Origin: Fidelibacterota bacterium
Lineage (GTDB): Bacteria > Fidelibacterota > Fidelibacteria > Fidelibacterales > Fidelibacteraceae
Assembly: GCA_023134755.1 (NCBI GenBank)
Contig: JAGLUM010000344.1
Span: 1 to 8,687 of the forward strand
Length of the DNA stretch: 8,687 bases
Reading direction: 5' to 3'
Both the position numbers and the translations under genes were made by a program. Position 1 is the stretch's first letter; every line of letters starts with the position of its first letter. Of this stretch, positions 1 to 5,300 are shown piece by piece. The notes beneath the pieces were generated by a model. The model was given only the letters and a program-made list of their open reading frames with translations, did not search any database and was not told the DNA's origin.

Positions 1-620
1 CCGTGGAGGGGCAGCCGTATTTCGACGCGCTAAGTATTGCTTCGAAATATACTCATCGTATTAGATTTGAGATCCATCCGCTGAAAGCAGGGATCATTGA
101 AGAAACCGATACCTATCGTATTGAGGCATTTTCGCTTAAGCACAGCACACCCGTATTGGGATACCGTTTTGTACAGAAACCCCAATGGCGTTTCAACCAG
201 GCATTGCTGGATGCGTATGATCTGGATGGTCCGCGCGTAGGAGAACTAAAAAAAAATGGTGTTATCATACATCACGGAGAACAACTTATCCGGGAAAAAC
301 TAAGCTATCAGACTCCGGAAAAAATATTTGCTTATGTGTTGGATACCGGAATGTGCGAAACCATTCCATCCCTTATTCAGGATGCGAACTGTGTGTTGAT
401 GGAAGCAACATATTTGCATACAGAACAAGCTTTAGCAGATGAATTTATGCATATGACAGCAGAACAGACCGCCCGTTATGCAAGGGATAATCGTGTAAAA
501 AAATTAGTGCTGACCCATTATTCAGAGCGGTATAAAGACCTGAATTTATATGAGAAAGCTGTTGAAAAGATTTTTAAAAATACGCATATTGCACATGATT
601 TTGATATTATCAACATTTAG
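1..620 (+). CDS. rnz: Ribonuclease Z (tRNA 3' endonuclease), 5'-truncated
   Basis: Metallo-beta-lactamase-fold endonuclease that removes 3' trailers from pre-tRNAs in the cytoplasm. Only the C-terminal 206 or so residues are present, with the first full codon at base 3. The usual protein is about 300 residues, so roughly the first 100, including the HxHxDH zinc motif, lie outside the window. The GTG at base 3 is an internal codon, not a start. Numbering from base 3, visible family motifs are KHSTPVLGYRF (His47), LDTG (Asp114, metal-bridging), EATY (135-138), the HMTAEQTA segment (His150) and LTHYSERY (His172, last metal ligand). These distinguish RNase Z from other beta-lactamase-fold hydrolases. 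The gene ends with TAG 12 nt before the dCMP deaminase start and looks like an upstream member of the same operon. Nothing in the visible part suggests a defective enzyme. Confidence 0.93.
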   Translation, partial: VEGQPYFDALSIASKYTHRIRFEIHPLKAGIIEETDTYRIEAFSLKHSTPVLGYRFVQKPQWRFNQALLDAYDLDGPRVGELKKNGVIIHHGEQLIREKLSYQTPEKIFAYVLDTGMCETIPSLIQDANCVLMEATYLHTEQALADEFMHMTAEQTARYARDNRVKKLVLTHYSERYKDLNLYEKAVEKIFKNTHIAHDFDIINI

Positions 621-632
621 TACGGGGAATAT

Positions 633-1103
633 ATGAAACGTCCAACCTGGGATGAATATTTTATTAATATCGCGGAAATGATCGCAATGCGCTCATCCTG
701 TTTACGAAGGCAAGTCGGTGCGGTTATTGTGAAAAATAAAGACATTGTCTCCACCGGTTACAATGGTGCGCCTCAATATCAGAAAAACTGTCTTGAAATT
801 GGCTTTTGCTATCGGGATTTACATAATATCACTTCCGGTACGCAGTTGGAACGCTGCCGGGCAGTCGGATCCCACGCCGAATCCAATGCCATTGCACTTG
901 CCGCCCGGAATGGACATTCTACATCCAACAGCACAATATATATTCACGGCCATGAATTTGTCTGCTACCAATGCAAGGCACAGATTGCTAACGCGAATAT
1001 CAAACGGGTCGTTTTGAAAAAGCCGAATGGAAAAATTGAAGAATTAGTGCCGGAACGTGACTGGACCGTGCATCCAATTGATGAGGAGAACTGCTCATGT
1101 TAA
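633..1103 (+). CDS. dCMP deaminase (zinc-dependent cytidine/deoxycytidylate deaminase family)
   Basis: Predicted to deaminate dCMP to dUMP, feeding thymidylate synthesis. The 156-residue length suits the family. Zinc and catalytic residues are visible: HAESNAI gives His81 and the proton-shuttle Glu83, and CYQC gives Cys111 and Cys114. The N-terminal part (CLRRQVGAVIV, then GYNGAPQ at 42-48) and the central Cys53/Cys59 plus SGTQLERCR segment match deoxycytidylate deaminases rather than tRNA adenosine deaminase or RibD. The canonical PCxxC reads VCYQC, a minor departure. The protein ends in a Cys-Ser-Cys tail. The ATG at 633 has GGGGA at 624-628, a short 4-nt spacing. The 3' end overlaps the next gene by 7 nt, which suggests translational coupling. 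A ComEB-type competence annotation is possible by homology, but no competence genes are nearby. Confidence 0.9.
   Translation: MKRPTWDEYFINIAEMIAMRSSCLRRQVGAVIVKNKDIVSTGYNGAPQYQKNCLEIGFCYRDLHNITSGTQLERCRAVGSHAESNAIALAARNGHSTSNSTIYIHGHEFVCYQCKAQIANANIKRVVLKKPNGKIEELVPERDWTVHPIDEENCSC
1083..1088 (+). promoter_or_regulatory. Shine-Dalgarno site inside the dCMP deaminase gene
   Basis: GAGGAG lies 8 nt upstream of the ATG at 1097, entirely within the end of the deaminase coding sequence. It is one of the strongest Shine-Dalgarno matches in the window. It fixes the start of the LolA-like gene despite the 7-nt overlap and supports coupled translation of the two genes. Confidence 0.7.
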
Positions 1104-1825
1104 GAAAAATTGCCTTACTTTGTTTTTGTTCCTTGATGCTTCTGTCGGCTGTTGACCCGCAGTATTATATTCGGCGGGCAAATCAGAATTATAAGCAGAT
1201 CGACGATATGATCGTCGACTTGCGCATCCGTTCGCGTATGCCACAGATTACCATTCCTGACCGTGAGACCGTGTTGCATTTTATCCGTCCTGATTCACTG
1301 TTTCTCGAAGATAATACCCCGCTGATGATTCCCTCTGAAGTGTTCCTGATGGATTTGGAACGTCTGGTTGATGATGCTACTTCACTGCGCGTTATTGATT
1401 ACGAGGAAGCCCAAAACAATGTTGTCTTCATCGAAGTAAAAAAACCGATAGAAGGTCGGGAGATCATATTTCTTGCCATGGTGGATACAATACGCTGGGT
1501 ATTATCTCAGATGAAAATGATCGATAAACCTGAAATGGTGGCAGATATCAATTTTACACAGAAAGAAATTTTTCCCGGATTGTATCTTCCGACAGATATC
1601 AGGATGATAGTAGAGAGCAAAGAAACCCAGAAAAAGAAAGTACCAAATCCCCGTGGAGGTATTCCGATTACTTCTTCCTTTGGATACATTGATCTAAAAT
1701 TTAGCAATTATCGAATAAATACATTACAAACGTCTATTGTAAATCCGGATACAGTAATGATTCAGCCAGACACTCTGCAAGATCGACAGGATACACTGCA
1801 AATAATAAATGAGCTAAAAAAATGA
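1097..1825 (+). CDS. Secreted LolA-like (outer-membrane lipoprotein-sorting-like) protein
   Basis: A 242-residue exported protein. Residues 1-4 are MLRK, followed by a hydrophobic stretch (about 5-18) and a plausible signal peptidase I site near LSA-VD (17-20). The cysteines at 9 and 11 sit too early for a convincing lipobox. The mature part resembles LolA/LolB-fold periplasmic proteins: an N-terminal helix with NYKQIDDM, then alternating beta-strand-like segments with a late GLYLPTDIRM strand and a FGYIDLKFSNYRIN strand (195-207). The assignment rests on overall pattern and length, not on a catalytic motif, so the exact role (lipoprotein carrier or another envelope function) is uncertain. 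The C-terminus carries three seven-residue Asp-Thr repeats. It overlaps the upstream dCMP deaminase gene and stops 10 nt before glgC, so it is probably co-transcribed with both. Confidence 0.6.
   Translation: MLRKIALLCFCSLMLLSAVDPQYYIRRANQNYKQIDDMIVDLRIRSRMPQITIPDRETVLHFIRPDSLFLEDNTPLMIPSEVFLMDLERLVDDATSLRVIDYEEAQNNVVFIEVKKPIEGREIIFLAMVDTIRWVLSQMKMIDKPEMVADINFTQKEIFPGLYLPTDIRMIVESKETQKKKVPNPRGGIPITSSFGYIDLKFSNYRINTLQTSIVNPDTVMIQPDTLQDRQDTLQIINELKK
1742..1804 (+). repeat. Three 21-bp in-frame units coding xxDT-type heptads in the LolA-like protein tail
   Basis: Residues 216-236 read as three consecutive seven-residue units: NPDTVMI, QPDTLQD and RQDTLQI. Each has Asp-Thr at positions 3-4 followed by a hydrophobic residue (D218, D225, D232). 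At DNA level the units have diverged (GATACA, GACACT, GATACA at the Asp-Thr codons), so the repeat is old or maintained by selection at protein level. It lies after the predicted fold, in a likely disordered or extended tail. Confidence 0.6.
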
Positions 1826-1835
1826 CAGGTGAAAT

Positions 1836-3071
1836 ATGCACAATGTATTAAGTGTAATTCTGGGTGGTGGACGCGGTACGCGGCTGGCTCCCTTGACAAC
1901 TGTAAGATCAAAACCTGCTGTCCCGATAGGCGGAAAATACCGTCTCATTGATATTCCTATTAGCAATTGTTTAAATTCGAATATCCGAAAAATCTATGTA
2001 TTAACTCAGTTTAACAGTGAATCTCTGCATCGGCATATTAATCAGACCTATAAATTTGATAATTTTACCCATGGCTTTCTTGAGGTACTTGCCGCATCGC
2101 AAACCATTGAAAATATGGATTGGTATCAAGGAACTGCCGATGCGGTACGCCACAATTTAAATCATTTTGAAACCTATAGATTTAATCAATATCTTATTTT
2201 AGCGGGTGATCATTTATACCGCATGAATTATCAGGAATTTGTTGCCCATCACCGTAATACGAATGCCGATATTAGCATCTCTGTTAAGCCGGTCAGCAAA
2301 GAAGAAGCAAAGGGCTTTGGAATTCTGAAAGTAAATAAAGATGGCCGTATCGTAAAGTTTGCCGAAAAGCCCACCGATGAAACTGTACTGAAAGAGATGA
2401 AGAGTCCGACAGGTGATCCCGATCGTCCCTACTGGGGATCCATGGGAATTTATGTTTTTAACCGCCAAACCCTGCGTAAGACCCTGCGAGATATTCCGAA
2501 GGATGATTTCGGGGGAGATATCATTCCGGGCGCTATTGACGATTATAAAGTTATGGCATTTTTCTTTAAAGGTTACTGGGAAGATATCGGAAGCATCAAG
2601 TCCTTTTATAATGCTAATATTAATTTTACGGAAATGAAGCCGGATTTCCCTTTTGTAGATGAACATTTTCCAATTTATACCCATGCGCGCATGCTGCCGG
2701 GGTCACGTATCAGCAATGCTGAAGTGTCTCATTCTTTAATTAATGAGGGTGGATTAATTCATGCTAAAACAATAAAAAATAGTATTCTTGGAGTTCGTGC
2801 AGTTGTACGCGAAGGTAGCGAGATAATAGATAGTTATATTATGGGAAATGATTTTTTCGAAACGGATCATAAAGGAAAAATCCCCCTCGGTATCGGGAAA
2901 AACTGCCTTATCAAGCATGCGATCATTGATAAAAATGTGCGTATCGGCAATAATGTAAAAATTATTAATAAAGATCAAATAGATGATATCGAAACGGAAA
3001 CCTATTATATCCGTGACGGTATTGTTGTGGTGAAGAAAAACGTTGAAATTCCCGAAGGGACTATCATATAA
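1836..3071 (+). CDS. glgC: Glucose-1-phosphate adenylyltransferase (ADP-glucose pyrophosphorylase)
   Basis: Makes ADP-glucose and pyrophosphate from ATP and glucose-1-phosphate, the committed step of bacterial glycogen synthesis, in the cytoplasm. The 411-residue length is normal. Motifs in order: the nucleotide-binding loop GGGRGTRLAPLT (10-21) and KPAVPIGGKYRLIDIP (26-41), YQGTADAVRHN (97-107), AGDHLYRM with catalytic Asp125, GFG (160-162), FAEKP (175-179, glucose-1-phosphate contact), FGGDIIP (225-231) and YWEDIG (247-252). The C-terminal left-handed beta-helix has MGNDFFE, IGIGKNCLIKHAIIDKN-like and DGIVVVKK segments that resemble cyanobacterial/plant enzymes more than E. coli GlgC. Lys366 and Lys401 fall where the 3-phosphoglycerate activator lysines lie in that group. 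AGGTGA at 1827-1832 precedes the ATG by only 3 nt. No other glycogen genes are in the window. It is the last gene of the rnz-side operon and is convergent with the HAD gene. Confidence 0.96.
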   Translation: MHNVLSVILGGGRGTRLAPLTTVRSKPAVPIGGKYRLIDIPISNCLNSNIRKIYVLTQFNSESLHRHINQTYKFDNFTHGFLEVLAASQTIENMDWYQGTADAVRHNLNHFETYRFNQYLILAGDHLYRMNYQEFVAHHRNTNADISISVKPVSKEEAKGFGILKVNKDGRIVKFAEKPTDETVLKEMKSPTGDPDRPYWGSMGIYVFNRQTLRKTLRDIPKDDFGGDIIPGAIDDYKVMAFFFKGYWEDIGSIKSFYNANINFTEMKPDFPFVDEHFPIYTHARMLPGSRISNAEVSHSLINEGGLIHAKTIKNSILGVRAVVREGSEIIDSYIMGNDFFETDHKGKIPLGIGKNCLIKHAIIDKNVRIGNNVKIINKDQIDDIETETYYIRDGIVVVKKNVEIPEGTII

Positions 3072-3083
3072 TTCAATAATATT

Positions 3084-3794
3084 TTAAAAGATCCATGGGC
3101 AATCCTGAAGGATCTGTGTAATGGATTCCACTTTTATAAATCGTTCCTGCGGAAGATTACAGGCATCCATTTTTTCATGCAGCCAAGTAGTATGATAGGG
3201 GATATGGATTGCATATCCGCCCAATTCCAATACTGGCAAAACATCTGATTTTAACGAATTTCCGATAATTAGAAATTCTTCGGCTTTAATATCCAGATGC
3301 TGAAAAAGTTTTTGATAATCACCTGTTTGCTTATCGCTCATAATTTCAATATGATGGAAATAGGATTCTAATTTCGATTTTTTCAGTTTTCGCTCTTGAT
3401 CAAGCAAATCTCCTTTAGTGGCAACAATGAGTTTATACCGGAGAGAAAGATTTTTCAACACAGCTTCCACGTTATCTAGTAGCTCAAGGGGTGAATCTGC
3501 CAGATTTTTCCCGGCTTCCAGTATTGTTTGTATGGATGTTTCCGGTAATTTATTATTGCTGATGCGTAATGCGGTTTCAATGATGGATAGAGTATATGCT
3601 TTGGCTCCGTATCCATACAAAGGCATATTGCCGAGCTCCGTTTTATACAGCTCTCTGGAACTGATTTCCGGCGGCATAATATCTTGTACTAAATCACAAA
3701 ATACCTGTTCCAGCGCGCGGTAATAGGGTTCACTTGCCCAAAGGGTATCGTCAGCATCAAAGCCGATAATTTTTATATCAGGACGTATATGCAT
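3084..3794 (-). CDS. HAD-superfamily hydrolase (haloacid dehalogenase-like phosphatase)
   Basis: Predicted cytoplasmic phosphatase of the COG1011-like HAD group; the substrate cannot be read from sequence. I chose the ATG at 3794 (236 residues) over a TTG at 3812, because GGAG (plus-strand 3803-3806) lies 8 nt upstream of the ATG and would be inside the gene with the longer start. HAD motifs from this start: FDADDTLW gives nucleophile Asp13 and acid/base Asp15; VATKG gives Thr126 (motif II); the MSDK segment gives the motif III lysine, Lys155; IIGNSLKSD gives Asn179 and Asp184 (motif IV). Asn replacing Asp at the first motif IV position is common in this subgroup, which also shows the GGYAIHIPYHTTW segment that follows. 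The cap domain lies between residues 20 and 110. It is convergent with glgC (12 nt between stops) and transcribed from the repeat-bearing intergenic region. Confidence 0.9.
   Translation of the reverse strand: MHIRPDIKIIGFDADDTLWASEPYYRALEQVFCDLVQDIMPPEISSRELYKTELGNMPLYGYGAKAYTLSIIETALRISNNKLPETSIQTILEAGKNLADSPLELLDNVEAVLKNLSLRYKLIVATKGDLLDQERKLKKSKLESYFHHIEIMSDKQTGDYQKLFQHLDIKAEEFLIIGNSLKSDVLPVLELGGYAIHIPYHTTWLHEKMDACNLPQERFIKVESITQILQDCPWIF
3089..3115 (-). terminator. Possible weak terminator at the end of the HAD gene
   Basis: AGATCC and GGATCT form a 6-bp inverted repeat with a 15-nt loop, and a smaller ATCCTGAAGGAT palindrome is nested inside. Read on the minus strand the hairpin is followed by CTTTTAAAATATT, a short T-rich run. 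It overlaps the last codons of the HAD gene. The stem is weak and AT-poor runs are short, so this is tentative. No better terminator is visible between the convergent stops. Confidence 0.25.
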
Positions 3795-3802
3795 TTTTAT
3801 TA

Positions 3803-3806
3803 CTCC
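3803..3806 (-). promoter_or_regulatory. Shine-Dalgarno site that decides the HAD gene start
   Basis: On the minus strand GGAG sits 8 nt before the ATG at 3794-3792. The alternative in-frame TTG at 3812 has no purine-rich sequence at a suitable distance, so the shorter 236-residue product is preferred. Confidence 0.65.
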
Positions 3807-3855
3807 AGCCAAATATACAAAAAAACCGGAGTAAACCGAATATCTTCCTTATTAT

Positions 3856-3876
3856 AATAAGAAATAAGAAGTAAGA
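3856..3876. repeat. Purine-rich heptamer array (left arm of the intergenic element)
   Basis: Three consecutive 7-bp units, AATAAGA, AATAAGA and AGTAAGA, followed by a partial AGACG. The seven-base period is not a codon multiple and the stretch is non-coding. The reverse complement reads as A(C/T)TTCTT units, similar in style to the pyrimidine array at 3986-4020, so the two arrays flank the hairpin core in inverted orientation. The array also lies in the likely promoter region of the minus-strand HAD gene. Confidence 0.6.
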
Positions 3877-3895
3877 AGACGTATTTACTAGTGAC

Positions 3896-3984
3896 GATTT
3901 CCGGTTCCCATTTTCACTGCCCAAGCATCGGGACCGGATCAGGCTTCGTTACGATTTACATCGTACTTCGCCTGACAGGTAGGC
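3896..3984. repeat. Hairpin-rich core of the intergenic repeat-like element
   Basis: Two adjacent imperfect hairpins. The first pairs CCGGTTCCC (3901-3909) with GGGACCGG (3930-3937), with one bulged T and partial extension through GAT/ATC on the outside, around a 20-nt loop. The second pairs TCAGGC (3939-3944) with GCCTGA (3970-3975) and TACGAT (3950-3955) with ATCGTA (3960-3965), separated by a small internal loop and closed by TTAC. Overlapping its right end is GCCTGACAGGTAGGC (3970-3984), itself containing CCTGACAGG and GCCT/AGGC symmetry. Both hairpins form on either strand. They lack U-runs, so they do not look like intrinsic terminators. A dispersed REP- or MITE-like repeat is the best reading; a structured leader or small RNA is an alternative. 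Confidence 0.55.
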
Positions 3985-3985
3985 A

Positions 3986-4020
3986 ATTCTTCACTCTCCA
4001 CTTTCCATTGTCAATTTTTT
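3986..4020. repeat. Pyrimidine-rich heptamer array (right arm of the intergenic element)
   Basis: Five consecutive 7-bp units each starting with A: ATTCTTC, ACTCTCC, ACTTTCC, ATTGTCA and ATTTTTT. The period is kept while the sequence decays rightward. This resembles the class of short tandem heptanucleotide repeats known from intergenic regions of some bacteria (for example cyanobacterial STRR sequences), although the unit here is different. It ends about 105 nt before the glycosyltransferase start. Confidence 0.55.
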
Positions 4021-4062
4021 CAAATCTGTCTGCATTTCACATAAAAGCCTGTATCTCCTGCT

Positions 4063-4090
4063 TGGAAATTGATAACACTTCTTGTATATT
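4063..4090 (+). promoter_or_regulatory. Candidate promoter for the glycosyltransferase gene
   Basis: TTGGAA (4063-4068) and TATATT (4085-4090) are spaced by 16 nt and resemble sigma-70 -35 and -10 boxes. They lie just right of the repeat-like element and would give a leader of about 30 nt. A second nearby pair, TTGATA (4069-4074) with CATATA (4093-4098), overlaps it. AT-rich DNA gives such matches by chance, so this is tentative. Confidence 0.3.
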
Positions 4091-4125
4091 TTCATATAAA
4101 ATTATCCAAATCATGAGGAAGAGAC

Positions 4126-5184
4126 ATGAATATTTTATACGGGGTGCAGACAACCGGAAACGGCCATATCGGGAAATCGCGTTATATCGTACAAGAACTC
4201 AAGCGCCGCGGTCATGATATCAAGGTAATATTCAGCGGTGCCCAGCAAAAGAATATACCTTATGCGGAGGTCTTTGAGCCCTATAAAATTTTCAAGGGGC
4301 TAACCTATGCTACAGAAAATGGAAAGATAAATTACATTAAAACTGCTCCCCGCCTAGATGCGTTTTCCTATGTGAGGGATATTGTCACCTATAATGCCAA
4401 AGGTATCGATTTGGTCATAACAGACTATGAACCGGTTTCAGTACAGATCGCTAAAAAAAATAGAATTCCATCCATCGGTTTAAGCCATCAATATGCCTTT
4501 CAGCATGATGTACCATATCCCCAACTGCATATAATGATACGGGCCATTATGGAATATTTTGTCCCGGCCGATTTTGTGGTTTCTGTACATTGGCATCATT
4601 TTGGTTTTCCCATTTTACCTCCCATTTTTCCGCCGACCCATATTGAACCACAGGATACTCCCGAACGAAAATGCGTGGTGGTATATTTACCTTATGAAAA
4701 TCCTAATAATGTAGTAAAAATGCTCAAAGAATGTCCCTCGGAATATGATTATTTCTTTTTTTCCGATGTCAATAAACGTCTACAAAATGACAATATCCAT
4801 ATCTTAGAAAAAAACCGGCAGAATTTCCTAAACCACCTGTCATATTCGGAAGGGGCAATCCTCCATGCCGGATTTTTGGCAAACAGTGAAGCCTTTGATC
4901 TGGGAGTCAAGACCCTCGCTAAACCCATTGCCGGCCAGGCGGAACAAATTGCCAATGCCATGGGTGTTGAACAATTAGGGTTTGGAAAACAAATGCAGGA
5001 ACTGAATCCCCGGGAAGTATGGGATTGGCTGGAAATGCCACCGATAAAAGCTATGCATTATCCGGATACTGCAACGCGTTTTGTTGATTGGATCGAAGCC
5101 GGTATTTTTAGTACAAAAAGTCTGATTGATATGTGTGAGGAATTGTGGTCACAGGTACCTATTCCGAGCGTATTCCGATCTTGA
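4126..5184 (+). CDS. Glycosyltransferase of the MJ1255/VC2487-like (GT-B, COG0707-related) family
   Basis: A 352-residue GT-B glycosyltransferase-like protein, probably cytoplasmic or membrane-peripheral, with no signal peptide or membrane segment. The N-terminal MNILYGVQTTGNGHIGKSRY has the glycine-rich GxGH loop (9-14) of MurG-like enzymes, followed by an ELKRRGH segment (24-30) and LVITDYEP (96-103). The C-terminal nucleotide-sugar-binding half shows HAGF (247-250), a conserved Glu255 and PIAGQAEQ (267-274), as in enzymes that bind UDP-sugars. The set fits the MJ1255/VC2487 family, whose substrates are mostly undefined. GAGGAAGAG at 4115-4123 fixes the ATG at 4126. The gene stands alone: 331 nt from the divergent HAD gene and 116 nt from dacB. 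Lipid, polysaccharide or cell-wall glycosylation is possible; the donor and acceptor cannot be told. Confidence 0.82.
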   Translation: MNILYGVQTTGNGHIGKSRYIVQELKRRGHDIKVIFSGAQQKNIPYAEVFEPYKIFKGLTYATENGKINYIKTAPRLDAFSYVRDIVTYNAKGIDLVITDYEPVSVQIAKKNRIPSIGLSHQYAFQHDVPYPQLHIMIRAIMEYFVPADFVVSVHWHHFGFPILPPIFPPTHIEPQDTPERKCVVVYLPYENPNNVVKMLKECPSEYDYFFFSDVNKRLQNDNIHILEKNRQNFLNHLSYSEGAILHAGFLANSEAFDLGVKTLAKPIAGQAEQIANAMGVEQLGFGKQMQELNPREVWDWLEMPPIKAMHYPDTATRFVDWIEAGIFSTKSLIDMCEELWSQVPIPSVFRS

Positions 5185-5192
5185 AAAAATGG

Positions 5193-5205
5193 CCTGAAAA
5201 TCAGG
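5193..5205 (+). terminator. Short hairpin after the glycosyltransferase gene
   Basis: CCTGA-AAA-TCAGG forms a 5-bp stem with a 3-nt loop, 8 nt after the TGA stop. A run of six A precedes it, but no T-run follows on the plus strand. It may be a weak terminator or an RNA 3'-end stabiliser. A second small palindrome, CATTC-AG-GAATG, follows at 5212-5223. Confidence 0.25.
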
Positions 5206-5213
5206 TAATATCA

Positions 5214-5242
5214 TTCAGGAATGTCGTCTTCTGCCATATAAT
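5214..5242 (+). promoter_or_regulatory. Candidate promoter for the dacB-DUF1667-ligA unit
   Basis: A perfect TATAAT at 5237-5242 has TTCAGG at 5214-5219, 17 nt upstream, as a poor -35 match. This would give a leader of about 50 nt before the dacB ATG. An alternative is TTGAAA (5249-5254) with TAATTT (5272-5277) at 17-nt spacing. Either would drive the three-gene unit downstream. The spacer is 116 nt, enough for one promoter. Confidence 0.3.
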
Positions 5243-5300
5243 AATAAGTTGAAAATGACCAGATAATTTTGTAATTTTCACCGTAAAATGAAAGGGAAAT

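Larger units (their letters stand above)
3795..4125. other. 331-bp intergenic region between divergent genes
   Basis: It separates the minus-strand HAD gene from the plus-strand glycosyltransferase gene, so both promoters should lie here. From left to right it holds an AT-rich segment with ATTATAAT at 3851-3858 (a TATAAT match on both strands), the purine heptamers, the two hairpins, the GCCTGACAGGTAGGC motif, the pyrimidine heptamers, and an AT-rich leader up to a strong GAGGAAGAG Shine-Dalgarno at 4115-4123. A reading frame opening at 3891 and running into the next gene has no family resemblance and a conflicting frame, so I treat the region as non-coding. Confidence 0.7.

Noticed and set aside
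3..5. GTG at base 3 as the start of ribonuclease Z
   Set aside because: The resulting protein would lack the HxHxDH zinc motif and about 100 residues; it is an internal codon of a gene cut by the window edge.
745..1017. A 90-codon plus-strand frame inside the dCMP deaminase gene
   Set aside because: The deaminase frame carries all zinc and catalytic motifs; the alternative frame has no recognisable domain.
1097..1129. Lipoprotein signal (lipobox) at Cys9 or Cys11 of the LolA-like protein
   Set aside because: The cysteines lie too close to the N-terminus and inside the hydrophobic stretch; a signal peptidase I site further on is more plausible.
2214..2684. A 156-codon minus-strand frame inside glgC
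   Set aside because: It lies wholly antisense to the strongly conserved GlgC catalytic region, and its translation shows no recognisable motif. It is a coding shadow.
3939..3984. Possible tRNA or intrinsic terminator
   Set aside because: There is no cloverleaf, no T-arm GTTCRA-type sequence and no CCA end, and no U-run follows the hairpin.
3856..4020. Possible CRISPR array
   Set aside because: The repeat unit is 7 bp, tandem and without spacers, and no cas genes are present.
3891..4217. A 108-codon plus-strand frame covering the intergenic repeat and the start of the glycosyltransferase gene
   Set aside because: It begins at a weak GTG, its composition follows the repeats, it shows no family motif, and it overlaps a clearly coding gene in another frame. 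The strong Shine-Dalgarno belongs to the ATG at 4126.
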